Assembly (NCBI GenBank): GCA_934202215.1
Contig: CAKPXR010000002.1
Location: 1 to 62,411 of the forward strand
Direction of reading: 5' to 3'
DNA length: 62,411 bases
From: an uncultured Veillonella sp.
GTDB taxonomy: Bacteria > Bacillota > Negativicutes > Veillonellales > Veillonellaceae
Of the stretch, positions 1 through 8,861 are shown piece by piece (position 1 is the first letter of the stretch; each line of letters begins with the position of its first letter). A program made the translations under genes and the position numbers. The notes under the pieces were generated by a model. The model was not told the origin of the DNA and did no database searches. It saw only the letters and a program-made list of their open reading frames with translations.

Positions 1-308
1 TGGATGATTTCGCTCAATTTGCTAACTCCAGATGGTTCAATATAGATAATGTCTACATCGTAATTTTGAAGAATGTCGAGCAGTGCTTGTTGAAAATTTC
101 CTTGCAAGCTACAGCAAATACAGCCAGATGTAACTTCACGAATGGTAGCGCCTGTTCTAGCCAGATTGGCTGCATCAAGACTAGTTTCACCAAAATCGTT
201 TTCTATAATTAGAATTTTATCTGTAGTTTTATGTTCTTTTAGTATATGTTGTAAAAGTGTTGTTTTTCCAGAACCTAGAAACCCAGATATGATAACAATT
301 GGGATCAT
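1..308 (-). CDS. COG0523 (CobW/G3E) GTPase, partial (C-terminal part outside window)
   Basis: Reading leftward from an ATG at 308 preceded by CAGGAGGT, the protein begins MIPIVIISGFLGSGKTTLL, a Walker A P-loop typical of G3E-family GTPases. About 65 residues in it has the family metal-binding motif CxCC (seen as GCICCSL), and then EPSG, the conserved Walker-B-side motif. About 102 codons are visible and the frame is still open at the window edge. Members of this family are metal chaperones or insertases for Zn, Co or Ni, or work in cobalamin and nitrile hydratase maturation. The exact metal cannot be told from this fragment, and the diagnostic C-terminal histidine region is missing. The gene stands alone here and points away from pepD. 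Confidence 0.9.
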   Translation of the reverse strand, partial: MIPIVIISGFLGSGKTTLLQHILKEHKTTDKILIIENDFGETSLDAANLARTGATIREVTSGCICCSLQGNFQQALLDILQNYDVDIIYIEPSGVSKLSEII

Positions 309-570
309 ATGTACCTCCTGAGTATTGTAAACACAGTATACACCTATAAGATAACGCAGAAAATACACCATAGGGTATATGTATAGTTATGAGACTTCTA
401 CTATTCTTAAAATTCTCTTTAAATATATTGATTATATACCTCATATGAGTATAGTAACAGATGTATTTGATATTCATAATTAATTGTAAAAGATATAGTA
501 AATCTCAATTTAAATATATATGAAAAGATACTCCTATATGTATAAATATTAATTTATATTATTTCTGTAA
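309..570 (-). promoter_or_regulatory. AT-rich leader of the COG0523 gene with a candidate promoter and palindrome
   Basis: No gene is visible between the COG0523 start and the pepD terminator. On the minus strand a TATAAT hexamer lies at 431-436, and just upstream of it is the perfect 10-bp palindrome CTCATATGAG (440-449), where an operator in the promoter spacer would sit. No good -35 is visible, so this is a weak call. Confidence 0.3.
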
Positions 571-573
571 AAT

Positions 574-641
574 ACAAAAAAATCCCTCCCATGAAGTATT
601 CAATCGGGAGAGTTTTGATTGATATCATTCATGGGAAGGGG
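574..641 (-). terminator. Rho-independent terminator of pepD
   Basis: On the minus strand the arms at 640-628 and 595-584 (CCCTTCCCATGAA with CTCCCATGAA-type complement, one bulge) form a stem that is followed by seven T residues (576-582 read in reverse). It lies downstream of the pepD stop codon. Confidence 0.75.
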
Positions 642-711
642 GAGAGAATTTGTTATTAGATTAGTTTTATTATAACAAATTATACATAAAATATATAGTT
701 ATTATTTATGT

Positions 712-2160
712 TTATTGTAACTTAGCTAATAAAGCTTTTAGATATATATATACATTTTCAACAGATGGTAAATAAACGCGTTCCATTGGTGTATGTGGAC
801 TTACGATAGTAGGGCCAAAGCTAATCATTTGGGTATTAGGTAGTACACCTTTTAACAAGCCGCATTCTAGACCGGCATGAATAGCGTTAACATTAGCTGG
901 TGTATCAAACATTTCGTTATGTAAGGCAATAGCTTGTTCTTCAAGTTTAGAGCCTTTATCGTATTCCCATGCAGGATATCCGCCCGTACGTTCTGCAGAT
1001 ACGCCTAAAGTTTTAGCAAGTAACATCATTTTCTTAGCTAAGAATTCAAGGCTATTGCTATTGGAACTACGGATAGAAATCAGTACTTCAATAGTATGTT
1101 CGTTTTCGCGGACTATAGCAATATTATCGGAAGTTTCTACAAGATTTGGGATGGATTTACTTACAGAGTGAACACCATCTTGTGCAAGATAGATGTAAGT
1201 AATGAGGGCTTCTGTAGTGTCATCTGCATATACTACATCAGGAGTAGCAATATCTTCTACAACGAATTTAAGACCTGGATCTTGAATTCCATACTCATGA
1301 AGATATTGTTTTTCTTGATAGGCAACTAATGTTTTGATTGCTTCTACATCTTCAGCGCGTACGGATAATGTAGCTACTGCTTTAGAAGGAATGGCATTAT
1401 GTTTTACACCACCTTCAAAGGATGCTAAGCATACAGGATATTGTTGTTGAATATCGTAGAGTACACGTGTTAATACTTGGTTGGCATTAGCGCGTTGTTC
1501 GTTAATTTCAATGCCGGAATGACCACCTTTAAGGCCTGTTACGGTAAGCGTTAAGCCTGCATCATAGCCAGGTTGGTTGTTTTCTCTCAATAAAGGAATG
1601 TTTACATGAACGTGACAACCGCCAGCGCAGCTAACGGTAAAATCATGTTCTACTTCTGTATCGAGGTTGAGTAAGTAATCACCACTTACTTGGCCTTCTT
1701 TAATGGCAAACGCGCCATCCATACCAGTTTCTTCATTAGTAGTGAACAATAATTGCATAGGACCATGTTGTTGGTTATCATCTTCAAGGATAGCAAGCAT
1801 CATAGCACCACCCATGCCGTTATCTGCGCCTAATGTGGTGTGGTCTGCATGCATCCACTCGCCTTCGATGATGTTAGCAATTGGGTCTTTGGAAAAGTCA
1901 TGGTTGGAGTCGTGATCACGTACACAAACCATGTCGATATGACCTTGTAGGATGATAGAAGGTCGATTTTCATAGCCTGGAGAAGCTGGTTTTTTTATAA
2001 CTACATTATATTGCTCATCTTGTTGAGCTTCTAAACCTAAGTTTTTAGCGAAGTTTACAATATAATCACTAATGCCTTTTTCGTTCCCAGATTCACGAGG
2101 GATTTGGCTCATTTCTTTGAATATTTCTAATACGCGTTTTGCTTGAACGATTGATTCCAT
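712..2160 (-). CDS. pepD: Aminoacyl-histidine dipeptidase (M20 metallopeptidase, PepD-like)
   Basis: A cytosolic zinc dipeptidase of the M20 family (beta-Ala-His dipeptidase/Xaa-His type), about 482 residues, the usual full length. Visible metal and catalytic motifs: QGHIDMV (His74, Asp76), TLGADNGMGGA (metal-bridging Asp113) and TNEETGMDGA (catalytic Glu143 and metal-binding Glu144). The ORF can be extended five codons upstream, but ATG at 2160 is preferred because AAAGGAAC sits just before it and would otherwise lie inside the coding sequence. There is no signal peptide. It is monocistronic, with its own terminator near 580-640. The role is breakdown of imported dipeptides; substrate specificity is inferred from the family only. 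Confidence 0.92.
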   Translation of the reverse strand: MESIVQAKRVLEIFKEMSQIPRESGNEKGISDYIVNFAKNLGLEAQQDEQYNVVIKKPASPGYENRPSIILQGHIDMVCVRDHDSNHDFSKDPIANIIEGEWMHADHTTLGADNGMGGAMMLAILEDDNQQHGPMQLLFTTNEETGMDGAFAIKEGQVSGDYLLNLDTEVEHDFTVSCAGGCHVHVNIPLLRENNQPGYDAGLTLTVTGLKGGHSGIEINEQRANANQVLTRVLYDIQQQYPVCLASFEGGVKHNAIPSKAVATLSVRAEDVEAIKTLVAYQEKQYLHEYGIQDPGLKFVVEDIATPDVVYADDTTEALITYIYLAQDGVHSVSKSIPNLVETSDNIAIVRENEHTIEVLISIRSSNSNSLEFLAKKMMLLAKTLGVSAERTGGYPAWEYDKGSKLEEQAIALHNEMFDTPANVNAIHAGLECGLLKGVLPNTQMISFGPTIVSPHTPMERVYLPSVENVYIYLKALLAKLQ

Positions 2161-2479
2161 AATGGTTCCTTTCATTCTGATGTAATAATAGATATATATA
2201 TTGATTGATTATACTGAATGTTTAGTTGTTTTATGAGTATCAGAACTTTTGGCACCGATACAGGGATTAGTTCTAGTTATAATTTTCATCAACATATATA
2301 TGGAATATATAAATAATTAGTGTGTATATATATAGTTATATCATAAGAATGATTATTAGGATAGTTAATACAAGCTTAGGCATGTATAGAGACTAGCTAT
2401 ATAGGAATAATAATGTATAATGAGGTTATACGATTAACGATATATCAAATCCATTAGTTTTTAGAAGGTTGGTGAACCT
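2161..2479. other. Divergent intergenic region pepD/pncB
   Basis: About 320 bases of very AT-rich DNA between divergent genes. A TATAAT hexamer at 2416-2421 could be the -10 of the pncB promoter, but no convincing -35 is present. I see no riboswitch or ORF. Confidence 0.4.
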
Positions 2480-3931
2480 ATGCAACACGACAGTCGCAAC
2501 ATTAGTATGCTCATGGATTTTTATGAGATGACCATGGCACATGGTTATTTTACACAACATGAGAATACGGATCGCGTCGCTTTTGATGTATTTTTTAGAC
2601 GTAATCCTGACAAGGGGGGCTTTGCCATTTTTGGTGGGCTTGAACAAATCGTTGAGTACATTTTGAACTTGCATTTTGATGAAAGTGATATCGATTTTTT
2701 ACGAAAACAAGGTATTTTCAGTGAAGAATTTTTAACTTATCTAAAGGACTTCTCTTTTACTGGTGATGTATATGCATTTCCAGAAGGGTCTATTATTTAT
2801 CCTAATGAACCAGTTATTACTATCGTAGCGCCTCTCATAGATGCACAAATTGTAGAAACTGCGGTCCTAACTATGATGAACCATCAGTCCCTTATTGCTA
2901 CTAAGGCCAATCGTATCGTTCGTGCCGCGGATGGACGCATTGTAGCCGATTTTGGTGCACGCCGAGCTCATAATGTTGATGCTGCGGTATATGGTGCAAG
3001 AGCAGCCTATATTGGAGGTGTACAATCTACGGCAACAGTTTTAGCAGGCCAACAATTTGGAATCCCTGTGAGCGGTACTATGGCGCATAGTTGGGTTATG
3101 TATCACGATTCAGAATATGAAGCTTTTAAAGCTTACGCTGAAGTCTATCCAGATGGAGCCGTATTCTTAGTTGATACTTACGATGTTCTCAATTCTGGCG
3201 TACCTAATGCTATTAAAGTAGCTAAAGATATATTAGAGCCAATAGGAAAACGTTTAAAAGGTATTCGCCTTGACTCTGGTGACCTTGCGTATTTGGCTAA
3301 AAAGGCTCGTCGTATGCTTGATGAAGCCGGCTTAGAGGATTGTAAAATCATGGCCTCTAATAGCCTCGATGAATATACAATTACATCCTTGTTGGGACAA
3401 GGTGGGCCGATTGATATTTTTGGAGTAGGTGAAAGACTTATTACTTCAAAGAGTGACCCTGTATTTGGTGCGGTTTATAAGATTGCTGGCGTTGAAAAAA
3501 ATGGTGCGTGGGAACCTCGTATCAAGATTTCTGAATCTGTTGAAAAGATTACGAACCCAGGCTTTAAAAAGGTGTACCGCGTATACAATGAGAAAGGTCG
3601 TGCTATTGCAGACTTATTAACATTGTTAGAAGATGTGCCAGATACTACTGAACCATATCGTTATATTGATCCGGAACAACCTTGGCGTGAACTGTACTTT
3701 GAAAATTGTACATTTAAAGAGATGAAACAACTTATTATTAAAGATGGTAAGCTTATCGGAAAATTGCCGACACTAGAAGAGCTTCGACAATACGTTAAAG
3801 ACCAGTTAGATCATGAAATCTGGTTAGAAGAACAGCGCTTTGAAAATCCACATCGTCATTATCTTGATATGAGCCCAGGATACTATCAAATGAAAATGGA
3901 TTTATTAAATCGTATTTTCCGGAAAAAATAG
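2480..3931 (+). CDS. pncB: Nicotinate phosphoribosyltransferase
   Basis: Converts nicotinate and PRPP (with ATP) to nicotinate mononucleotide, the entry step of the Preiss-Handler NAD salvage pathway, in the cytosol. At 483 residues it has the length of the Gram-positive-type enzyme. Recognisable family features are the N-terminal DFYEMTMAHGYF segment, the DFGARRAHN motif, the GTMAHSWVM segment and the phosphoribosyl-binding region GIRLDSGDL. The start ATG at 2480 follows AGAAGG with good spacing. nadE starts 8 bases after its stop codon, so the two are co-transcribed and together take nicotinate toward NAD. The adenylyltransferase step (nadD) is not in the window. Confidence 0.95.
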   Translation: MQHDSRNISMLMDFYEMTMAHGYFTQHENTDRVAFDVFFRRNPDKGGFAIFGGLEQIVEYILNLHFDESDIDFLRKQGIFSEEFLTYLKDFSFTGDVYAFPEGSIIYPNEPVITIVAPLIDAQIVETAVLTMMNHQSLIATKANRIVRAADGRIVADFGARRAHNVDAAVYGARAAYIGGVQSTATVLAGQQFGIPVSGTMAHSWVMYHDSEYEAFKAYAEVYPDGAVFLVDTYDVLNSGVPNAIKVAKDILEPIGKRLKGIRLDSGDLAYLAKKARRMLDEAGLEDCKIMASNSLDEYTITSLLGQGGPIDIFGVGERLITSKSDPVFGAVYKIAGVEKNGAWEPRIKISESVEKITNPGFKKVYRVYNEKGRAIADLLTLLEDVPDTTEPYRYIDPEQPWRELYFENCTFKEMKQLIIKDGKLIGKLPTLEELRQYVKDQLDHEIWLEEQRFENPHRHYLDMSPGYYQMKMDLLNRIFRKK

Positions 3932-3939
3932 GAGGGCTT

Positions 3940-4707
3940 ATGTTAGATAATCCACAAGCTACTAAAGATGCTCTCGTTCAATGGATTAAAGATTATTTTA
4001 GTCAAAATGGAACTAATTGTAGTGCTGTTGTGGGCATTTCTGGTGGCAAGGACTCTACAATCGTGGCAGCCCTTTGTAAAGAAGCTCTTGGAACTGAACG
4101 CGTAGTTGGTGTGCTCATGCCTAATGGTATTCAATCTGATATTGATGATGCCAAGACTGTTGTCGATCACTTAGGTATTCCTCATATTATTGTTAATATA
4201 GGAGCTGCGTATTCAGCCTTAACAAATGCAATCATTCAAGGAGAAGGTTATGAAGCTGTTACCGGTAGTGTTGACATATCTAAGGATGCGGCTATAAATA
4301 CACCGCCACGACTTCGTATGGCAACCTTATATGCTATTGGTCAAAACTTGTCAAATGGGGCACGTGTAGCTAATACATGTAACGGCTCTGAAGATTATGT
4401 GGGGTATTCTACAAAATATGGGGATAGTGCAGGGGATTTTAGTCCTCTCGCTAATCTTGTTGTAGAAGAGGTGTGTCAAATTGGTCGATTGCTAGATATT
4501 CCTAAGTATCTTGTAGATAAGACACCTAGTGATGGACTTAGTGGTCAATCTGATGAAGATAAATTAGGTTTTACTTACGCAGTACTGGATCGATACATTA
4601 GAACTGGTGAGATTGATGATTTAGAAACGAAAAAACGCATTGATCATTTGAACCGTATCAATAAGCATAAATTAGAATTGATGCCTTCCTTTTATCCACA
4701 GCGTTGA
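3940..4707 (+). CDS. nadE: NH3-dependent NAD(+) synthetase
   Basis: Amidates nicotinate adenine dinucleotide to NAD with ATP and ammonia. The protein is 255 residues, the short ammonia-dependent form with no glutaminase domain. The ATP-pyrophosphatase P-loop SGGKDS is at residues 34-39. Further family segments are VANTCNGSEDYVGY and YGDSAGDFSPLANL, which hold Mg and substrate contacts, and KTPSDGLSGQSDEDKLGF near the C-terminus. The start at 3940 has a strong GGAGGG 5 bases upstream. It directly follows pncB in an NAD salvage operon. Confidence 0.95.
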   Translation: MLDNPQATKDALVQWIKDYFSQNGTNCSAVVGISGGKDSTIVAALCKEALGTERVVGVLMPNGIQSDIDDAKTVVDHLGIPHIIVNIGAAYSALTNAIIQGEGYEAVTGSVDISKDAAINTPPRLRMATLYAIGQNLSNGARVANTCNGSEDYVGYSTKYGDSAGDFSPLANLVVEEVCQIGRLLDIPKYLVDKTPSDGLSGQSDEDKLGFTYAVLDRYIRTGEIDDLETKKRIDHLNRINKHKLELMPSFYPQR

Positions 4708-4870
4708 GAGAGGCCTGTATGCTCTATAATCTTGAGCATGTCTTGAATAGGGATAGAGTTATCCAAGGACTCATTGACGATTGTGATAATTGTATTGAAT
4801 AGCATAATTAATGATGACGTTGATTAACACAAGACTTACTATTTCTTATGTATTTTATGATGGAGGTAAT

Positions 4871-5848
4871 ATGGAGACAAAAATAGCTTTGATTGGCACG
4901 GGCGGTACGATTGCTGGACAAGGCGCATCCGATACAGATTTGACCGGGTATACTGCAGGTGTATTAGGTCTAAATGAAATTCTAGATTCTGTACCTGGCA
5001 CAGAACCATATGGCCCATATACATATACTCAATTTAGTAATATTGAAAGTTCAGATATTACTGTGCAGCATTGGCTGGATTTATCCAAGTTAGTACAAGA
5101 CTTAGTCAATCAAGATGATATAGGTGGAGTTGTTATTACTCATGGTACAGATAGCATGGAGGAGACAGCTTATTTTCTTAATCTTACTGTTCATACAGAT
5201 AAGCCTATCGTTATTACTGGTTCTATGCGACCTGCTGGAGCAATTAGTGCAGATGGCCCTATTAATCTATTGCAAGCGATTCAAGTGGCGAGAACTCCAG
5301 AGTCTGTAGGTAAAGGAGTACTTGTTGTTCTAAATGGTTATGTAGATGGGGCACGCGATGTTTCTAAGCGGAATACAACTAATGTAGCAACCTTTGATAG
5401 CCCATTAGTAGGTCATTTAGGTATTGTACAAGATGGAGTGGCTCATTATTATAAAACTTCTACCCGTCGTCATACGAAAGAGTCGGTCTTTGATGTACTT
5501 GAGTTAAAGGAGTTACCTCGTGTAGTCATTTTGACTTGTTATGGTGGTATGGATGACATGGTACCAATGAGTGTGGTTGCTACTAATCCTGATGGGCTCA
5601 TCTTGACTGGGTTAGGGCATGGTACAATTCCTCAAAATGTACGTCAAATAACACAAAATACAGGATTCCCAACTGTACGCGCCTCTCGTACGGGGAGTGG
5701 AATGGTATCTGCTGTACCACAAGATGCATTAGCAGGATATCTTGTAAGCGATACATTGAGTCCACAAAAAGCTCGTATTTTATTGATGCTTGGCCTTACA
5801 AAAACAAAAAGTCTTAAAAAGTTACAACAATTCTTCTATGAATATTAA
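4871..5848 (+). CDS. L-asparaginase (cytoplasmic by sequence)
   Basis: Hydrolyses L-asparagine to aspartate and ammonia. Both catalytic threonine motifs are visible: GTGGTIAGQG (Thr13) and VVITHGTDSMEE (Thr93, Asp94), and the SMRPAGAISADGP segment follows. The start is set at ATG 4871 because GGAGG precedes it by 4 bases; the ORF runs 20 codons further upstream without a ribosome site. The length of 325 residues fits. The sequence around the first motif resembles the AnsB (type II) group, but there is no signal peptide, so export is unlikely. It is separated from nadE by 163 bases and probably transcribed alone, ending at the terminator at 5937-5975. Confidence 0.93.
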   Translation: METKIALIGTGGTIAGQGASDTDLTGYTAGVLGLNEILDSVPGTEPYGPYTYTQFSNIESSDITVQHWLDLSKLVQDLVNQDDIGGVVITHGTDSMEETAYFLNLTVHTDKPIVITGSMRPAGAISADGPINLLQAIQVARTPESVGKGVLVVLNGYVDGARDVSKRNTTNVATFDSPLVGHLGIVQDGVAHYYKTSTRRHTKESVFDVLELKELPRVVILTCYGGMDDMVPMSVVATNPDGLILTGLGHGTIPQNVRQITQNTGFPTVRASRTGSGMVSAVPQDALAGYLVSDTLSPQKARILLMLGLTKTKSLKKLQQFFYEY

Positions 5849-5883
5849 TAAAAAAAGATTTGAGAAAAACTCTCAAATCTTAA
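5849..5883 (-). terminator. Terminator for cbiZ (minus strand)
   Basis: A 10-bp stem AAGATTTGAG/CTCAAATCTT (5855-5864 and 5872-5881). The T-run needed for termination is on the minus strand (A-run at 5849-5856), so it serves cbiZ although it touches the asparaginase stop codon. Confidence 0.7.
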
Positions 5884-5936
5884 TTTGATATTCATTTTCA
5901 AATATTATACTGTGTGTAACAGTTTTATATGCAATG

Positions 5937-5975
5937 AACCGCACATCCCGATCGCCTAGGATGTGCGGTTTTTTA
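5937..5975 (+). terminator. Terminator for the asparaginase gene (plus strand)
   Basis: A perfect 12-bp stem AACCGCACATCC/GGATGTGCGGTT (5937-5948, 5959-5970) followed by a T-run that overlaps the stop codon of cbiZ. Only the plus strand has the T-run. Confidence 0.8.
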
Positions 5976-6749
5976 TTCGACACCAATAGCATTTTCTAAG
6001 GCCCGTTGTATACCTATATAAACAGCTTTAGCCAATGTATCTCCAAATAGGGAGAAGGAGCCTGCGTCCGTTAATACATCACCATTTGTATCGATGGTAA
6101 GAATCACACCATCTGTAGATGTACCGGTGGCAGACGTTTTATGTTCTTTTGTAATAGCATCAGGAATATCTTCGTTAATAAATGAATAGAGGCGTACGCT
6201 TTCAACACCCCAATCTTCAAGGGCTGCTGTTTTAGCCTCTGTAATTGTCATGATAGCTTTCACCATAGCACTATCGGTTAAGGCCTTGTTAGTAAAAACA
6301 AGAATGTTAATGGTACCAGGTACGATAAAACTACCATTACGCTCTTCATAGCAATAACCTGTACCCGCACGATGGGCAGTTTTTTCATAGCCCGCAGTAA
6401 CGATTGTCTCCACGATTGTATCGTGTTCTTCGACCTTAGCATATGCGTGAAGGTTCATCGTAGCAGAGGTGAGCAATGCCGTACTAAAATGAACAGGCGT
6501 ATCGATATGCTCAAACTCTTGTGCTAAATAATTTGCTACAGATCCACCAGGTAAATCTTTTTCCGTTTCAATTTGATACGTTAATTGTTGATTTCGTACA
6601 GCTAACGTATGGTGATATCCACCATTGAGTTGGCCACTAGATAAGGAATAATGGACGTCATCAAAATGTACTGTAACAGAGTTTAATTCTTTTGTTACAT
6701 GCCCTCCAGTAGCAAGTTCTTGTGGTGCTTCATATGGATTGTTAAACAT
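5973..6749 (-). CDS. cbiZ: Adenosylcobinamide amidohydrolase
   Basis: CbiZ-type enzyme (258 residues) that cleaves the aminopropanol from adenosylcobinamide to give adenosylcobyric acid, allowing salvage of incomplete corrinoids. The C-terminal two-thirds shows the family pattern: PGTINILVFTNKALTDSAMV, ITEAKTAALEDWGV and the signature SATGTSTDGVI near residue 206. ATG at 6749 opens the gene, with no long alternative. It is monocistronic and convergent with asparaginase. No cobalamin riboswitch is visible upstream. Together with the queuosine reductase homologue (a B12-dependent family), it suggests the organism makes or salvages B12. Confidence 0.88.
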   Translation of the reverse strand: MFNNPYEAPQELATGGHVTKELNSVTVHFDDVHYSLSSGQLNGGYHHTLAVRNQQLTYQIETEKDLPGGSVANYLAQEFEHIDTPVHFSTALLTSATMNLHAYAKVEEHDTIVETIVTAGYEKTAHRAGTGYCYEERNGSFIVPGTINILVFTNKALTDSAMVKAIMTITEAKTAALEDWGVESVRLYSFINEDIPDAITKEHKTSATGTSTDGVILTIDTNGDVLTDAGSFSLFGDTLAKAVYIGIQRALENAIGVE

Positions 6750-6925
6750 ATAAGTCTCCCTATATTTAGATTGTTATATATGTAATATAACGATATAATA
6801 ACTTTACTATCATTTTATAAATGCATATGTAAAATTATAGCATATATGTATACTGTTACTATATCTTAATAGTACTTATAGCGTATAGAGTTTTGCTTTA
6901 TAAAAGTTTACCATGGAGGATTACT

Positions 6926-7855
6926 ATGGGAGATATTTTAAGGACAATATCTGAGCTGCTCTTTAAAGATGCTAATGTTCTTGTTCAGCTGAGAGATTGG
7001 TTTTTTGCACAAGCGGGCAATATATTATTGGCCCTTATCATATTTGGGGTAGGTCGTTATGCTATTAAATGGATAAAAGCCTTTGCTGTTCGCATTATGA
7101 CAAAAGCATCTTATGATTCTGCGGCTATGAGTTTTATTACGCAGATTATTAATTATGCATTGCTAGTAGGTTTAATTTTGATTTGTTTAAATCAAGTTGG
7201 TGTTCCTACCACATCCTTTGTGGCTGCTTTTGGTGCCTTTGGTTTGGGCATTGGCTTGGCCTTGCAGAACAATCTTTCCAACTTGGCATCTGGCTTACTA
7301 ATTCTTATATTTAAGCCTTTTAGAGCTGGCCATGTTATTCAAGTTGGCGATGTAGTAGGTAGTGTTAAGTCCATTCAATTTATGTATACGGTTATTACTA
7401 CAAAAGATAAAAAGAATGTATATATACCAAACTCACTTCTTACATCTCAAGCCGTAACTAATATTGCTTATAGCACTGAGCGTGTTATTCCCTTTGTTTT
7501 TGATATTGGGTATAATAATGACCATCATGAAGCAATCAAAATCTTAAAGAAGATTTTTACTAATGATAAACGCGTTCTTAACCCTAAAACTATGGAAATT
7601 GGTATTTCTGAATTTGGAGATAATTCCGTACGTATTGCAGCCTATGCTCACGTTAAGTCGAAGGACTTTTTAGATGTACAATATAGTATCATGTCCGATG
7701 TAAAGGATGCGTTCGACAAATATGGTATTGATATTCCTTATCCTCAACGTGTGGTATATATTCAAAATGTAGATAATTCTACTGGCGAAATTAAAGGTAC
7801 TAAGAAAAAAGCAACCGGAACGAATGTTGCCATTGATGATAGTCTAGAAAGTTAA
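6926..7855 (+). CDS. Small-conductance mechanosensitive channel, MscS family
   Basis: An inner-membrane tension-gated channel that releases solutes on osmotic downshift. It is 309 residues from the ATG at 6926, chosen over an in-frame upstream ATG because GGAGGA lies 6 bases before it. Three transmembrane segments occupy roughly residues 30-110. The third, pore-lining helix is rich in Ala and Gly (FVAAFGAFGLGIGLALQNN). The cytoplasmic beta domain follows (FKPFRAGHVIQVGDVVGSV), with PNSLLTSQAVTN as the usual conserved segment. The D,D-carboxypeptidase gene begins 23 bases after it, so co-transcription of two envelope genes is likely. Confidence 0.93.
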   Translation: MGDILRTISELLFKDANVLVQLRDWFFAQAGNILLALIIFGVGRYAIKWIKAFAVRIMTKASYDSAAMSFITQIINYALLVGLILICLNQVGVPTTSFVAAFGAFGLGIGLALQNNLSNLASGLLILIFKPFRAGHVIQVGDVVGSVKSIQFMYTVITTKDKKNVYIPNSLLTSQAVTNIAYSTERVIPFVFDIGYNNDHHEAIKILKKIFTNDKRVLNPKTMEIGISEFGDNSVRIAAYAHVKSKDFLDVQYSIMSDVKDAFDKYGIDIPYPQRVVYIQNVDNSTGEIKGTKKKATGTNVAIDDSLES

Positions 7856-7878
7856 ATGTAATATAGAAAGTGAGATAT

Positions 7879-8736
7879 ATGATATCTTTAACAACAAATG
7901 TATTTATGATATGGAAACGACTTGTTTTCGTGATAGCTTTTATAGGTTCAGTTTTATTAGGATCTAGTATTTCTTATGCAGCATACATTGCGCCGCCATC
8001 TACAGTTGGTGAGGCCGTAGTCCTCATTGATGCAGATACAAAGGAAATTTTATTTGCAAAGAATCCAGATAAATGGATGCATCCTGCCAGTACTACGAAA
8101 ATGGTTACTCTGTTAACAGCCTTAGAATTAAAAGGTACACAACTTGATAAATTGGCGACTATAAGCAGCTATGCTACTAGTATGGAAGAATCTAATCTTG
8201 GAGTACGTGTAGGTGATCAAATTACATTGGAAGGCGTTCTTGAAGGTATGATGGTTGCCAGTGGCAATGATGCGGCTGTTGTAGTAGCAGAAAATGTAAG
8301 TGGTTCTGTAGAGAACTTTGCGAAGGATATGAATCGCATTGCTGCCAAAGCAGGCGCTAAGAACAGTGTGTTCTTAAATCCTCATGGTTTGACGCAAATG
8401 GGCCATCATTCTACGGCTCGTGATTTGGCGATGATTGCAGCCTATGGTATGAAGTACCAGATGTTCCGTGATAAGGTAGCCAATGATTATTATAAGGTTC
8501 CTTATCAAAATCGTGCACCAGAAACAATTCGTACCACAAACCATTTCATTCGTAATAAATATCCCGGAGCTAATGGTTTGAAAACTGGCTTTACAAATGC
8601 TGCAGGGGAATGTTTGATTGCATCGGCTACTCGTAATGGACATACTATGATTGTAGTTATGCTTAACGACGATAACCGTTGGGATGAAGCAGTGCAGTTC
8701 CTTGACTATGGTTTTAAACTTCGCGGTGTAATCTAA
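7879..8736 (+). CDS. D-alanyl-D-alanine carboxypeptidase (penicillin-binding protein, S11 family)
   Basis: A DacA/DacF-type enzyme that trims the terminal D-Ala from peptidoglycan stem peptides outside the inner membrane. An N-terminal hydrophobic segment (about residues 14-34, ending ISYA) is a likely signal peptide or anchor. The three active-site motifs are present: SxxK as STTK (Ser71-Lys74), SGN (128-130) and KTG (about 236, LKTGFT). The protein is about 285 residues, so it has only the catalytic domain and lacks the usual C-terminal beta domain and amphipathic anchor. ATG 7879 is preferred over GTG 7870 because AAAGTGAG precedes it. Confidence 0.92.
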   Translation: MISLTTNVFMIWKRLVFVIAFIGSVLLGSSISYAAYIAPPSTVGEAVVLIDADTKEILFAKNPDKWMHPASTTKMVTLLTALELKGTQLDKLATISSYATSMEESNLGVRVGDQITLEGVLEGMMVASGNDAAVVVAENVSGSVENFAKDMNRIAAKAGAKNSVFLNPHGLTQMGHHSTARDLAMIAAYGMKYQMFRDKVANDYYKVPYQNRAPETIRTTNHFIRNKYPGANGLKTGFTNAAGECLIASATRNGHTMIVVMLNDDNRWDEAVQFLDYGFKLRGVI

Positions 8737-8818
8737 TTGAGCATGATAAGTATGATTAGAGAATAGCTTGAGTAAACCTAATATAATTTAAGTTACATAG
8801 TTAAATGAATAGTATTAA

Positions 8819-8845
8819 AATAGGTCCTGCTATGCAGGACCTATT
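8819..8845 (+). terminator. Hairpin between the carboxypeptidase gene and yfbR
   Basis: A perfect 11-bp stem AATAGGTCCTG/CAGGACCTATT with a 5-base loop, ending 16 bases before the yfbR start. The T-run after it is poor (TATTATGT). It is either a weak terminator for the upstream gene or a leader hairpin of yfbR. Confidence 0.45.
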
Positions 8846-8861
8846 ATGTAATGGGGGATAT

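Noticed and set aside
4719..4802. A 27-codon ORF after nadE with AGAGAGG upstream and a CxxC near its end
   Set aside because: Very short, not membrane-like, and the ribosome site overlaps the nadE stop region; nothing else supports translation.
6750..6925. Cobalamin riboswitch between cbiZ and the MscS gene
   Set aside because: No B12-box-like sequence or long structured leader is visible; only AT-rich promoter-type DNA.
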